A stretch of DNA of 64,000 nucleotides, taken from assembly GCA_030220185.1 (NCBI GenBank), contig JASPKZ010007552.1, positions 1 through 64,000 on the forward strand, given 5' to 3'. Numbering within the stretch: position 1 is the stretch's first letter; each line of letters begins with the position of its first letter. Source of the stretch: Diploptera punctata (taxonomy: Eukaryota; Arthropoda; Insecta; Blattodea; Blaberidae). A model generated the notes under the pieces. The model did no database searches. It was not told the origin of the DNA and was given only the letters and a program-made list of their open reading frames with translations. Below, piece after piece: positions 10,240 to 21,023 of the stretch. The position numbers and the translations under genes are program-made.

Positions 10240-11483
10240 TTAATAATAGTTTTAAAAAACTAAAAGAACACGCTTTCTTAGAAAACTAAAAAATGAAAAA
10301 TAATTTTAATTTCCAACACGCTAGGGATAAAATAAAGTGGTCAACAAAAAAATCATCTCCAACACAATATAGAATAAAACTAGAATTATCAACAAAAAGA
10401 AAATAATTTTACCATCAAAGCGTGGGGTGCTCTATATCAATTAATATATTTGATAATAAACAGTTATTGGTAAAAGTAAGGTCTCTAAGAAGAGAATGTA
10501 AAAATCATAAAAAGCACCCCACGCTTTTGATGGTAAAATTATTTTCTTTTTGTTGATGAATCTAGTGTTATTCTATATGTGTTGGAGATGATTTTTTTGT
10601 CGACCACTTTAAATTTATCCCAAGCGTGTTGGAAATTAAAATTATTTTTCATTTTTGAGTTCGGTTTTCTAATAAAGCGTGCTGTTTTAGTTTTTTAAAC
10701 TACTATTTATTTATTATTTTTCAGTTTTAATATTTTACAGAATAAGATAAGAATGTAAATATCTTTAAATTCCCTACTATTGTAGTATGAGCTAAAGGTA
10801 TTACTCTTCCAAAAAGAAATCCTCCCCAGCCGGATTCGAACCAGCGACCTATGGATTACTAGAAACATGTATACCACTAGTTCACCGCTCTACCTTCTGA
10901 GCTCTTACAACGGTTAGCTAAAAAGTCGACAAGTCCGTAACCTATTATACCAGTTTTTCATTTTTTTTATTTTCTGATGGTTCTGGCCAGGAATTTAGAA
11001 ATAAAATATGAAATTATTGTAGTGTCACGGGTCCTTTACAAGTATACAAAGTTTCAAGTCGGTCCAATGTCTCTAAGAGGGTGAAAATCGTGTTCAAAGA
11101 TTCCGTTACATAAATACAAAGACACTTTTTTTTATTTTCTGATGATTCTGGTCAGGATTTTAGAAAATAAATATTAAATTATTGTATTGTCACGGGTTCT
11201 TTACAAGTATACAAAGTTTCAAGTCTATCCTATGTTTCTAAGTGGGTGAAAATCGTATTCAAAGATTCCGTTACATAAATACAAAGATACTTTTTTTGAT
11301 TTTCTGATGATTCTGGCCAGGATTTTAGAAAATAAATATGAAATTATTGTATTGTCACGGGTCCTTTACAAGTATACAAAATTCCAAGTCGATCCAATTT
11401 ATTTTAAGTGGGTGAAAATCGCGTTGAAAGATTCAGTTACATAGATAGACAGATACAGGTCAAGCTAATATAAAGTGTGTAAT
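10240..11483 (-). mobile_element. composite repeat, unit 5 (reverse orientation)
   Basis: Reverse complement of units 1/2. Palindrome at about 10240-10712 with the loop reading CTCTATATCAATTAATATAT, then spacer, tRNA-like relic, three ~165-bp head repeats and the terminal motif GCTAATATAAAGTGTGT at 11467-11483. Unit 6 follows head-to-tail. Confidence 0.75.
10821..10911 (-). pseudogene. tRNA-Tyr-like relic, copy 5
   Basis: Minus strand. T arm CTGGTTCGAATCCGG is intact. The anticodon region has collapsed to AACTAGTGG and the intron-like stretch has changed. Confidence 0.65.
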
Positions 11484-12733
11484 AAAAAAATAAATAACAG
11501 TTTTAAAAAACTAAAAGAACACGCTTTATTAGAAAACTAAAAAATGAAAAATAATTTTAATTTCCAATACGCTTGGGATAAAATAAAGTGGTCAACAAAA
11601 AATCATCTCCAACACATATAGAATAAAATTAGAGTTATCAACAAAAAGAAAATAATTTTACCATCAAAAGCGTGGGGTGCTCTATATCAATTAATATATT
11701 TGATAATGAACAGATATTGGTAAAAGTAAGTTCTCTAAGAAGAAAGTGTAGAAATCATAAAAAGCACCCCACGCTTTTGATGGTAAAATTATTTTCTTTT
11801 TGTTGATAACTCTAATTTTATCCTATATGTGTTGGAGATGATTTTTTTGTTGACCCCTTTATTTTATCCCAAGCGTATTGGAAATTAAAATTATTTTTCA
11901 TTTTTTTAGTTTTCTAATAAAGCGTGTTCTTTTAGTTTTTTAAAACTATTATTTATTTTTTTATTTTTTAGTTTTAATATTTTACAGAATAAGATAAAAA
12001 TGTAAATATCTTTAAATTCGATACTATTGTAGTATGAGCTAAAAGTAATACTCTTCTATAAAAAAAACCTCCCAGCCGGATTTCAACCAGCGACCTATGG
12101 ATTACTGAAATTATATACCACTAAGAGTTCACTGCTCTACCAACTGAGCTCTTACAACGATTGGCTAAAAACTCGACAAGTCCGCAACCTATTATACCAG
12201 TTTTCATTTTTTTGATTTTCGGATGATTCTGGCCAGGATTTTAGAAACAAAATATGAAATTATTGTATTGTCACGGGTTCTCTACAAGTATACGTACAAA
12301 GTTTCAAGTCGATCCAATGTTTCTAAGTGGGTGAAAATCGCGTTGAAAGATTGATACAAAAACACTTTTTTCGATTTTCTGATGATTATGGCCAGGATTT
12401 TAGAAACTATATATGAAATTATTGTATTGTCACGGGTCCTCTACAAGTATACAAAGTTTCAAGTCGATCCAATGCTTCTAAGTGGGTGAAAATCGCGTTG
12501 AAAAATTCCGTTACATTGATACAAAAACACTTTTTTTGATTTTCTGATGATTGTGGCCATGATTTTAGAAAATAAATATGAAATTATTGTATTGTCACGG
12601 GTCCTCTACAAGTATACAAAGTTTCAAGTCGATCCAATGATTTTAAGTGGGTGAAAATCGCGTTGAAAAATTCCGTTACATAGATAGATAGATAGATAGA
12701 TACAGGTCAAGCTAATATAAAGCGTGTAATAAA
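11484..12733 (-). mobile_element. composite repeat, unit 6 (reverse orientation)
   Basis: Palindrome about 11485-11955, spacer, tRNA-like relic (12068-12158), three head repeats, four TAGA repeats and terminal motif GCTAATATAAAGCGTGT ending near 12727. With unit 5 it forms a ~2.5-kb array inverted relative to 2912-7586, about 2.65 kb away. Confidence 0.75.
12068..12158 (-). pseudogene. tRNA-Tyr-like relic with intron, copy 6
   Basis: Minus strand. D arm GAGCTCAGTTGGTAGAGCAG, anticodon area AACTCTTAG, intron-like TGGTATATAATTTCAGTA. Acceptor arms unpaired. Confidence 0.7.
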
Positions 12734-12785
12734 AAGTGTTTTTCCATAGAATATTCTTCATATATTAAGAAATTAATCTTTTTTT

Positions 12786-13095
12786 GGTGGTGAAGTAAAA
12801 GTGGTTAAATCTTGTAACAACACAGTTATACTACTGCTACTCTAGCTGCCAGCGAAAGCCTGTGGATTGGTAAACTATAAGTAAACAGTACTGAGTGATT
12901 GCGAATAAGTGTTGGTGAAAAAAAAACAGAGAAAATTCAACATTGAGCAGTCAATCGATATAGTCGTATTTTCTGGTGGTCAAGTAATAGTGGTTAAAAC
13001 TTGTTACAACATAGTGATACTACTGCTACTCCAGCTACCAGCGAAAGCCTGTGGATTGGTGAACTACAAGTCAATAGTTCTGAGTGATTGCGAAA
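12786..13095. repeat. diverged ~190-bp-period tandem duplication
   Basis: About 120 bp is conserved between 12786-12905 and 12975-13095, including ATACTACTGCTACTC(T/C)AGCT, CCAGCGAAAGCCTGTGGATT and CTGAGTGATTGCGAA. The 106-codon frame over the second copy has no equivalent in the first, so I do not treat it as a gene. Confidence 0.7.
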
Positions 13096-13710
13096 ACTGC
13101 TTCGTATCGTGTCTAGTGTGTGGCAAAATACAAGGCCACGCCCTGAGTGATAAAAAATTTGGGCTAGTGTTTATTGATAAAGGGTTTATATTCACGGCTA
13201 AAACAACTCTAAACTGTGAATGTTTTTAGTTTCAAAAGTTCAGTTCCATTATTTATTAGTGTAGTGTAATTTTTTTTTTGAGTGTTCACTGCCACCTTGA
13301 AACTAAGCCTTTGGTTATTAACCAAGCATTTGTGGCACATACAAGATGGAAAGTGTTGAAGTAGGACCGGAGGCTGCAGACCCAAGTACGCTTGAAATCT
13401 GAGAAGAAATAAAAAGAGATGAGTAGGCCTACTGTAAAACAGCCAAAGTGGCGTGGCTCACTCCGTGTCGCTGGCTTGCGGACTCTCTGCTTGTCTGGCG
13501 GCACGGTTTCTGACGCCCGGCTTTGGATAGTGGAACACCTCATCTCTATCCAATACTACTTCAACACATAATCAAAATATCTACGTCCTAACAATGGAGC
13601 TGAACTAGTGAGTGAACCCTATATTGATAAACACTAGGGAATTTGGCTGTCATGGGGTCAATATAGCTCCAGAGCAGTACCCTGGGAGATGCACAGTCAT
13701 TGCCATCACT
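13096..13710. other. no recognised gene
   Basis: Mixed-composition sequence. A 18-codon frame with good start context begins at the ATGGAAAG near 13346 (MESVEVGPEAADPSTLEI) but ends at once. It could be a leftover of a processed coding sequence. No repeat copy was seen elsewhere here. Confidence 0.4.

Positions 13711-13749
<39 letters not shown>
13711..13749 (+). repeat. (CAG)13 microsatellite
   Basis: Thirteen uninterrupted CAG triplets. The frame reading Gln (and Leu on the other strand) is short and has no protein-like flanks, so I see no polyglutamine gene. Confidence 0.97.
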
Positions 13750-13750
<1 letters not shown>

Positions 13751-13814
13751 GTTTTGCCAATTTCAGGGTTAAGGGAGGAGAAAAGTTTACAAATAATTGA
13801 AAATAAACTTCTTA

Positions 13815-14175
13815 GAGATGAATAGTCAGGCAAATTTAGAAGACTACATAACAGTGAACTACATGGTCTTTAGAGGAAACCAGATATGATAAGAACAGTT
13901 AAGTCTCGTAGACAACGAGGGGTAGGACATGTGGCACGAGTGGAGAATTAACGAGGGGCATGGAAGTTTCTTATAAGAAAACTAGAGGGAAAACGCTCAG
14001 TTGATAGACCAAGAATGAGGTGGGAGAATAAAATTATTCATGATTTGAAGGAGAACTATATTGTACAGCGAATGACTGGAAAACATTGGCTCAGGATATA
14101 GGGATGTATGGAGAGCTTATGTCCACGCGGCCATGATCCTATGGGTTCCATAGAACCAATGAGTTAGCTGCGATA
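13815..14175 (+). mobile_element. RTE-like LINE tail fragment, decayed (copy B)
   Basis: Nucleotide match to the C-terminal region of copy A: GAAGACTACATAACAGTGAA, CAGTTAAGTCTCGTAGAC, GACCAAGAATGAGGTGGGAG and TATGGAGAGCTTATGTCC. Stops and indels break the frame (for example an in-frame TAA in the 'RMGNE' segment). It ends near CAATGAGTTAG. Confidence 0.8.
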
Positions 14176-14205
14176 GATAACTTAAAATTCATTACCAAAT
14201 ACTAC

Positions 14206-15835
14206 CTAGAGGGTGTGTCCGGAATTTCTAATGCAAAAAATCCGGTTTAAATCTAAAAATTCAAAATTGAGTTTTCCAAGGCCTTGGTCTTTTCTCAAAA
14301 TATGTAAAATTTTTCAAAATTTCAAAAAGTGCAAAAATACTAACTAGAGGATGTGTCTGGGATTTTTAAGCAAAATACCCCGTCTAAATTCATGGACGAT
14401 TGATTTCAGAATTGAAGCTTTTCCGAAAAATGCAAAAATACTATCTAGAGGGCGTATCCGGGATTTCTAATGCAAAAAAATCCGCTCTAAATCCAAAATT
14501 TCATTATTGAGTTTTCCAAGGCTATAGTCCCGGTGTTTTTCCAAAAAAGTCAAAATTTTCGAATTTAAAAAACTGCAAAAATACTATCTATAGGGTGTAT
14601 CCGGGATTTCTAATGCAAAAAGAAACCAAGTCTAAATCCAAAATTTCAAAAATAACTTTTCCGAGGATGTATTTTTGGCGTTTTTCCAAAAAAGTCAATA
14701 TTTTCGAAATTTCAAAAACAACAAAATTACTATCTAGAGGATGTGTCTGGCATGTATAATGCAAAAAATCAGGTCTAAATCCAAAATTACATTATTGAGT
14801 TTTCCAAGGCTTTTTCCAAAAAAGTCAAAATTTTCGAATTTAAAAAACTGTAAAATACTATCTAGAGGGTGTATCCAGGATTTCTAATGCAAAACAAAAT
14901 CAGGTCTAAATCCAAAATTTCAAAAATAAGTTTTCCGAAGATGTATTTTTGGCGTTTTTCCAAAAAAATTTAAATATTTTCGACATTTCAAAGACTACAG
15001 AATTACTATCTAGAGGGTGTGTCCGGCATGTGTAATACAAAAAATCCGGTCTAAATCCAAAATTTCAAAATCCAGTTTTCCAAGTCTATAGTCTTGGTGT
15101 TCTTCCAAAAAAAATGTCAACATTTTCGAAATTTCAGAAACTGCAAAAATACTATCTAGAGGGTGTATCCGGGATTTATAATACAAAAAATCCGGTCTAA
15201 ATCATAATTTCAAAATCAAGTTTTCCAAGGCTACAGTCTTGGCGCTTTTCCAAAAAATGTCAAAATTTTCCAAATCTCAAAAACTGCAAAAATACAATCT
15301 AGAGGGTGTGTCCGGAATTTATAATGCAAAAAAATACGGTCTAAATCCAAAATTTCAAAATAGAGTTTTCCAAGGCTATATTATTTGTGTATTTTTCTAA
15401 AACATGTCAAAATATTCGAAAATTAAAAAACTGCAAAAATACTACCTAGAGGGTATGTCTGGGATTAATAATGCAAAAAAATCCGGTCTAAATCCAAAAT
15501 TTCAAATTAGAGTTTTCGAAGGCAGTTGAAAGTTTTTCTAAAAAAATGTCAAAATTTTCGAAATTTCAAAAACTGCAAAAATAGTACCTACCGGGTGTGT
15601 CCGGAACTTCTAATGCAAATAATCCGGTCTAAATCTAAAATTTCAAAACTGAGTTTTCTAAGGCTGGCTATAGCCTCGGTGTTTTTCCAAAATATGTCAA
15701 AATTTTCAAATTTCAAAAAGTGCAAAAATACAATCCAGAGAATGTGTCTGGGATTTCTATGCAAAATTTCCCATCTAAATTCATAATTTCAAAATTGAGT
15801 TTTTCAAGACTATAGTCTAGGTGCTTTTCCAAAAG
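14206..15835. repeat. 12-unit, ~140-bp satellite-like array
   Basis: Units begin with (A/C)TA(G)AGGGTGTGTCCGGGAT at 14206, 14344, 14445, 14588, 14734, 14862, 15010, 15156, 15299, 15446, 15588 and 15734. Spacing is 101-148 bp, mostly 142-148. Each carries CCGGTCTAAATCCAAAATTT, a GAGTTTTCCAAGGCT block and a TTTTTCCAAAA...TCAAAATTTTCGAAAT block. Copies differ considerably from one another, so the array is not recent. No coding content. It borders a LINE fragment on the left. Confidence 0.93.
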
Positions 15836-16189
15836 GCATGTGGCGTCTGCCATTCTTCCATGCAGTGAGAAGCCTACTACACGATAAACAACAGGTATGT
15901 GGGGCCCAGGTCCTTGTATGATCCCCCAATTTACACCCAAAATAAAGTTTATAACACTTTTTTACTAATGGAGTAAGGTTTCGTCTTTGGGACTTGAGCG
16001 TCACTTCACAACATTTACAACAAAAGTGGTTAGGTTGATTTAAACAAATTCTAGGCATTTGTAACTAACAACAAATCAAAAGAAATCAATTTGTAAATAT
16101 GTAATATACACAACGCACTCACAATTACGTGTTTACTGGTTCACTGCTATCTCACACCTAATATCGTTCTAATGAATGCATGTTTGTTC
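15836..16189. other. no recognised gene
   Basis: Between the satellite and a LINE fragment. CCCAAAATAAAGTTTATA resembles a polyadenylation signal, but no reading frame leads to it on either strand. Confidence 0.4.
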
Positions 16190-16980
16190 ATGTCTGTACT
16201 TGTCGGCACATTCCTCATCAAACCATTTCTTATTTTGCCTCTTTTTAAATAACCAATGCTTTCTGATGCTGACAATTTAATAGTATCTCCTATAGTCTCC
16301 CATTCTTTACTTATATCAGTTTCTTCTTCGTTTGCCACTTTGTCATCTGAAGATTTCAGTACTTCAAATCAATTAGCAATTTTAATTTGTTATTCTTGCC
16401 GCATTTCATCATATTTCAAGATTTTTAAATAATTTTTTCAGAATCGTCTTTAGCGTTTGTTCCTCTCATAAGCGATAGCCGTTGTCTGATTTTCACTCTG
16501 ACCAGATGATGATCCGAATTGCAGTCTGTCCCTCTAACTGATCTAACATCGATGATGCTACTGTGCCTGCGTTTGTCCACTAATACGTGATCTATCTGGT
16601 TTCGAGTTTCACCATCTGGAGACGTCCAGAATGATATAAGGATATGAATATCCTTATGCTGAAATGTTGTGCTCTTAACAATGAGATTCTTTGATGTGGC
16701 AAAGGTGACTAATCTGATCTCATTGTCGTTACTATCTTCACGAAGACTGAATTTGCCTATTGTTTGTTTGAATACATCTTCCCGTCCCACTTTTGCATTA
16801 AAATCTAAGATAATTTTCATATGATATCGTGAAAGGCTATCTAATACGCATTCTAATTCTTCATAGAACACATCATTGATCTTATCATCTTTATCTTCTG
16901 TGGGAACATGTACATTTACGATTACAAAATCATGCCGTTTATCCTTTAGAATTATGTATGATATCCTGACAAATTTAATA
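16190..16980 (-). mobile_element. RTE-like LINE endonuclease fragment, reverse (copy C)
   Basis: Minus-strand frame (16871-16425 is open) matches the apurinic-type endonuclease of the near-complete copy at 42851: FYEELE, SLSRYHMKI, KVGRED, NQIDHVLVDK and the catalytic SDHHLV. The linker continues to a FDEECA-like motif at about 16205. Stops and frame changes make it dead. The fragment continues beyond the mariner insertion at 18276-18318, so the mariner jumped into this LINE. Confidence 0.85.
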
Positions 16981-18273
16981 CGGAGGGTTGTTCAGGATTC
17001 CTGGGGACAAGTTCAAAAGGCGATGACAACACTTATATTTACGCAGAGATGCTGCCCACAACATCACATGTTTACGCGTTCAAGTGCTACCTGCCACAGT
17101 GTTTGGATCTGGTTTGCTCGTTAGAGTGCCAAGAAACATCGATCTTTTCTGGGGGGGGGGATACGTAACAGCCCTTTCCGACGCTAATTATAGCTATAGA
17201 GCTATCATCGAAATGTGCAAGAAGCGTGGTTTCAATATATCCAGGAATGGCATTTACTCAGTTCTTAACAAAAAATATAAAACTCGTATGGGATTGATTC
17301 CTAAGGGAAAAAAACATGCCCACCCTATGCCTGCTACAAGCCGCACCCCAGAGGTGGTCAGGTAGGTTAAAGCTCTTGTGACAGGAAACAATCCAGCCAC
17401 CCAACGAACAATAGCAGTGAAGTTGAGCATCTCTCTAGCAACCGTAAACAACATAATAAACAAAAATGTTAACTTAGAAAAGCGACATAAAAGCTGGGTT
17501 CACAAGCTCCTACAGAGACACATTGTAGAATGGCGCACCAACAGCAGAAAACTCCATGAACGCCATCTTGCGGATAATAAATGGAAGTTCATAGTGACTT
17601 TAGATTAGGCATATGTATACCTTAATGATACAAATAAGTCACGAGCAATTTTGTACCGTCCAAGAAGTGAAAGAAATTTGGAAATGTGGTATACCGACTG
17701 CAGGGAAAGTTTTTCACGCGGCTTCATGATAATTGCAGGATTTTGTTACAATGGCAAGTTAATCATCCGCAGAGTAGAAAAGAAGCTAATGTTAACTCTG
17801 CCTACTACCAAAGGAATGTCCTATCACCAATTTATACCACTGAGATACCTTCCCTATATGGTAGAGAAGTGAACAACGTCTGGAACCATCAGGTTAAAGC
17901 TTCAAGCCACACCTCTGCTGCTACACGCCGGTTCATGGAGGCAATGGAGCAGACAACTTGAATACATGCAGTGCCCTTCAGTGAAATATCTGTCAAGTCC
18001 CCCGATGCTGCGCCCATGGATTTTTGTGCATTTTCTCTCCTAAAAAGAGCGCTTGGAAGTAGGAGACCATGCTCTATCGAAGGCCTATGGAAAGCCTGCA
18101 AGGAGGAGTGGTCCAGAATCGACATCGCTGTTTTTCGTAAAGCATTTATGCAGTGGAAACTCCATTGCAGAGCGATAGTCATCCAATCGAACAAAACCGC
18201 TGATGGAGATACGGGTTTTCATAAGCAGGTTAGTGATGGAAACGTGTCCCCAGGAATCGTGAACAATCCTCCA
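16981..18273 (+). mobile_element. complete but dead mariner (DD41D spacing)
   Basis: Bounded by ~27-bp TIRs (GGAGGGTTGTTCAGGATTCC inward from 16982; GGAGGATTGTTCACGATTCC on the reverse strand from 18272). TA lies at 16979-16980 and 18274-18275. Length 1293 bp, typical for mariner. The flanking DNA on both sides is the same reverse-oriented LINE, which confirms the boundaries. IS630/Tc1/mariner superfamily; cut-and-paste, nuclear. Confidence 0.92.
17156..18230 (+). pseudogene. mariner-family transposase, inactivated
   Basis: DDE transposase remnant. An N-terminal helix-turn-helix lies at about 17180-17365 (ANYSYRAIIEMCKKRGFNI). The first catalytic Asp sits in WKFIVTLD, followed by a stop where a Glu is usual. 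The second catalytic block reads HQVKASSHTS, so its Asp is replaced by Val. The third is SPDAAPMDFCAF. Counting from the second catalytic position to the final Asp gives 41 intervening residues, i.e. DD41D. Stops at 17366, about 17607 and 17961, plus frame changes near 17650-17690, show it cannot make protein. DD41D is known in the rosa/Visitor-type mariner relatives; assignment to one of them is inference. Confidence 0.85.
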
Positions 18274-18275
18274 TA

Positions 18276-18318
18276 TCTCGGATAACGGACAGGATTCTAT
18301 TTCGGACTAAAAAACCCG
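18276..18318 (-). mobile_element. continuation of reverse LINE copy C past the mariner
   Basis: On the minus strand GGGTTTTTTAGTCCGAAA...TTATCCGAGATA matches the segment encoding FLVRRRILTAFRDI in the copy at 42851 and joins seamlessly to 16980 if the mariner and one TA are removed. It ends abruptly against a forward LINE fragment. Confidence 0.75.
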
Positions 18319-18319
18319 A

Positions 18320-19391
18320 TCCAATTATATTCAGACAAACAATAGGCAAATTCAGTCTTCATGAATATAGTAACGGCAATGGAGTTAGAGTAGTCACCTT
18401 TACCACATCAGATAATCTTATTGTTAAGAGCACAACATTTCAGCATAAGGATATTCTTAAATACACCTGGACGTCTCCAGATGGCGAAACTCAGAACAAG
18501 ATAGATAATATATTTGTGGACAAACGCTGGCAGAGTAGCATTATCGATGTTAGATCAGTTAGAAGTGAGACTGCATGTCTGATCATCATCTGGTCAGGGT
18601 GAAAATCTGACAACGAGTATCACTTATGAGAGAAAAAAACGGTAAAGATGATTCTGAAACATTTGGATTAAAATACTTGAAAAATGATGAAATGCGGCAA
18701 GAATAACAAATCAAAATTGCTAATAGATTTGCTGTACATAAATCTTCGGATGACAATGTGGCAATCGATGAAGAAACTAATATAAATAAATAATGGGATG
18801 CTATAAGAGATAGTATAAAATTGTCAGCATCAGAAACAATTGGTTATTTAAAAAGAGGGGAAATAAGATTTGGTTTGATGAGGAATGTGCCGACGTTGTA
18901 GACAAAAGTAAGCTAGCATAAATAAAATGGTTACACGGGCTGGTTGCAGATACCAGGAGTATATTAAATAGAAAGAAAGTTATTTTAATTAGCTATTAAA
19001 TATACATACAGAACAGGATTTTGAAGAGGATAATTTGCACACAGATGAAATGCTAGTCGCAGAACCAAGTGCATTAGAAGTTGAAATGGCGATAGAAAAA
19101 CTGAAGTTGTGTAAAACACCAGGTTCAGATGAGCTCCTAGCAAAAAGATAAAAAAAAAAATCAGGGGCGAAAAATTAATGGACATGATACGCCGGCTGCT
19201 TCGTATTATTTGGGAAAATAAATTCTTCCAGATGAATTGAATGGATCGATTATCGTACTAATTTATAAGAAAGGAGATAAAACTCTACAACTCTTATTTG
19301 CAACAACTACAGGGGTTTCTTATTAGTTTGAACTATGTACATAATTCTAACAAATATAAACATATTGGTAAGCAGACATACTCCCTATATA
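18320..19391 (+). mobile_element. RTE-like LINE, forward, 5' part (copy D)
   Basis: Starts within the endonuclease (IGKFSLHE), runs through KYTWTSPDGE, a damaged SDH region, the linker (SALEVEMAIEKL) and into the RT N-terminus (SIIV.LIYKKGDK). About 230 bp is missing near 18945 compared with copy F. Many stops. Interrupted at TA 19390-19391 by a Tc1-like element and resumed at 21024. Confidence 0.85.
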
Positions 19392-21023
19392 CACTGGTGT
19401 CCAAAAGTTTAGGATAATTTGTAAAACGGAAAATCAAAATGCTTAAAGAGGAGCAAGGAGTAAAAATTATTTATCAAAAGTTTCTCAGTACATTTAGTTT
19501 AGTTTACATACTAAATTATAATCTCTCTTCAACAATGAAAAAATTAATAGCAATTATAAATGAAAATTGCATTGTTGCAGTTAAGCCCTGTTCCATAAAT
19601 CTTCATTTTTAAAGAGAGTTAAGATATAATCAGATGTAGTGTAAGAACAGATTGCAGTAAAATGGCACAAAGACAACATCTGGACCCTCTGCTTCGGGGT
19701 AGAATTATTGGGCGGCTAGAAACAGGACAGACACAAACTGAGGTCTCCATAGCACTTAATGTGCCACAAAATGTTATATCTAGGTTATGGCGACGGTTCC
19801 AAGAGACCGGAGACGTTAGGCGAAGACCAGTGGGAGGTCGTCCAAGAGTTACAAATCCTCAGCAGGATCGATATCTTGCGTTAACTGCAAGAAGAAACCG
19901 AACAATGTCTGCCAGACAACTGAGTTCAGAACTTGCGGCCGCCTCAGGTATCAGAGTATCCAGACAAACTGTCTATAGAAGACTCAGAGCTGCTGGTCTG
20001 TATGCTAGACGGCCTGTAGTGTGCGTCCCACTCACCCTTGATAACAAGAGAGCACGTTTACGGTGGAGTCAGGAACATCGCGACTGGACTCTAAATCAGT
20101 GGAGCAGCGTGCTATTTACAGACGAGTCCAGATTCAGCTTGAACTGTGATTCGCATCGCGTGACTATCTGGAGGGAGCAAGGAACTCGTTACAACCCCAT
20201 GAACATCATGGAAAGACATCCATTTGGTGGCGGTGGTCTCCTGGTATTCAATGATATCCCCTGTTTACAGGACTATCAATAAATCCTAAGTGATTAAAAG
20301 TTCAATTTATAATCATATTTACAGGAGTAAATTTAACTTTTTTCCCTCAACATTTTTTTAGGCGAGGTATAATGATGAATGCACGCACAGAGCTTCACAT
20401 CTTCGCAGGTGGCACTGTTAATGCTCAGCGGTATAGAGAAGAGATCCTGGAACCTCATGTAAGACTTTTCAGGGGAGCTGTGGGTCCAGAATTCATATTC
20501 ATGGATGACAATGCCCGACCTCACAGGTCACAACTGGTGGATGAGTTTCTTCAGGAGGAAGATATCCAGCGTATGGAGTGGCCAGCGAGGTCTCCAGATA
20601 TGAATCCTATAGAGCATGCATGGGATGCCTTAGGGAGACAAATTGCATCTCGTCATCCTCCTCCGAGGACACTTCAAGACCTTCACATTGCTCTTCATGA
20701 GGAGTGGAATTTGCTGAGCATCGAACTCCTGAACAACCTCATCACTAGCATGCCACGTCGATGTGAGTCTTGTGTAGCTGTCAGGGGTAATCACACCCCA
20801 TACTAATCATTTGAACCATTGTTGTTCAACTTTTATGTTCGAATTCTGAAATGCAGTTTTCGTTTGTTGTGAAAATGACAAGTGAATGACGTATTCATGC
20901 CATTGTTTCTTTCGTGCCATGTTTCTAATTATCTGTGACATACCAAATTTTGTATTATTCTGACAAATGCTTTATAATAAGTCGGCAAATGAACTAATTA
21001 TCCTTAACTTTTGGACACAAGTG
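19392..21023 (+). mobile_element. Tc1-like element (DD34E), complete ends, broken gene
   Basis: TIRs CACTGGTGTCCAAAAGTTTA (19392) and, reversed, CACTTGTGTCCAAAAGTTAA (21023), with TA at 19390-19391 and 21024-21025. Length 1632 bp. Inserted in LINE copy D in the part encoding TPYIDDILGDHQ, which reads straight across when the element is removed. Non-coding spacers of ~270 bp (5') and ~220 bp (3') surround the transposase. Confidence 0.93.
19662..20803 (+). pseudogene. Tc1-like transposase split by a 113-bp insertion
   Basis: First part (19662-20247): paired-like HTH DNA-binding region (LLRGRIIGRLETGQTQTEVS, then GGRPRVT AT-hook-like) and the first catalytic Asp in SSVLFTDESRF. Second part (20361-20803): second Asp in FIFMDDNARPH and Glu in RSPDMNPIEHAWD, with 34 residues between, the Tc1 DD34E signature. 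Between the parts, 20248-20360 is an extra 113-bp AT-rich stretch with stops, placed after GGGLLV. Without it the frames would agree. It looks superficially like an intron (GT near 20244, AG at 20360-20361), but GT-AG removal (118 bp) would put the parts out of frame. Otherwise remarkably well preserved. Confidence 0.9.

Noticed and set aside
3822..12158. Functional tRNA genes in the composite arrays
   Set aside because: No copy can form the acceptor stem (5' GTTGTAA versus 3' TGGGAGG), and most have lost the anticodon.
12909..13229. 106-codon frame
   Set aside because: Lies over one copy of a tandem duplication whose other copy is not open; no family resemblance.
13588..13833. Polyglutamine or polyleucine protein around the CAG run
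   Set aside because: Flanking codons are not protein-like and the frame is only as long as the repeat plus chance.
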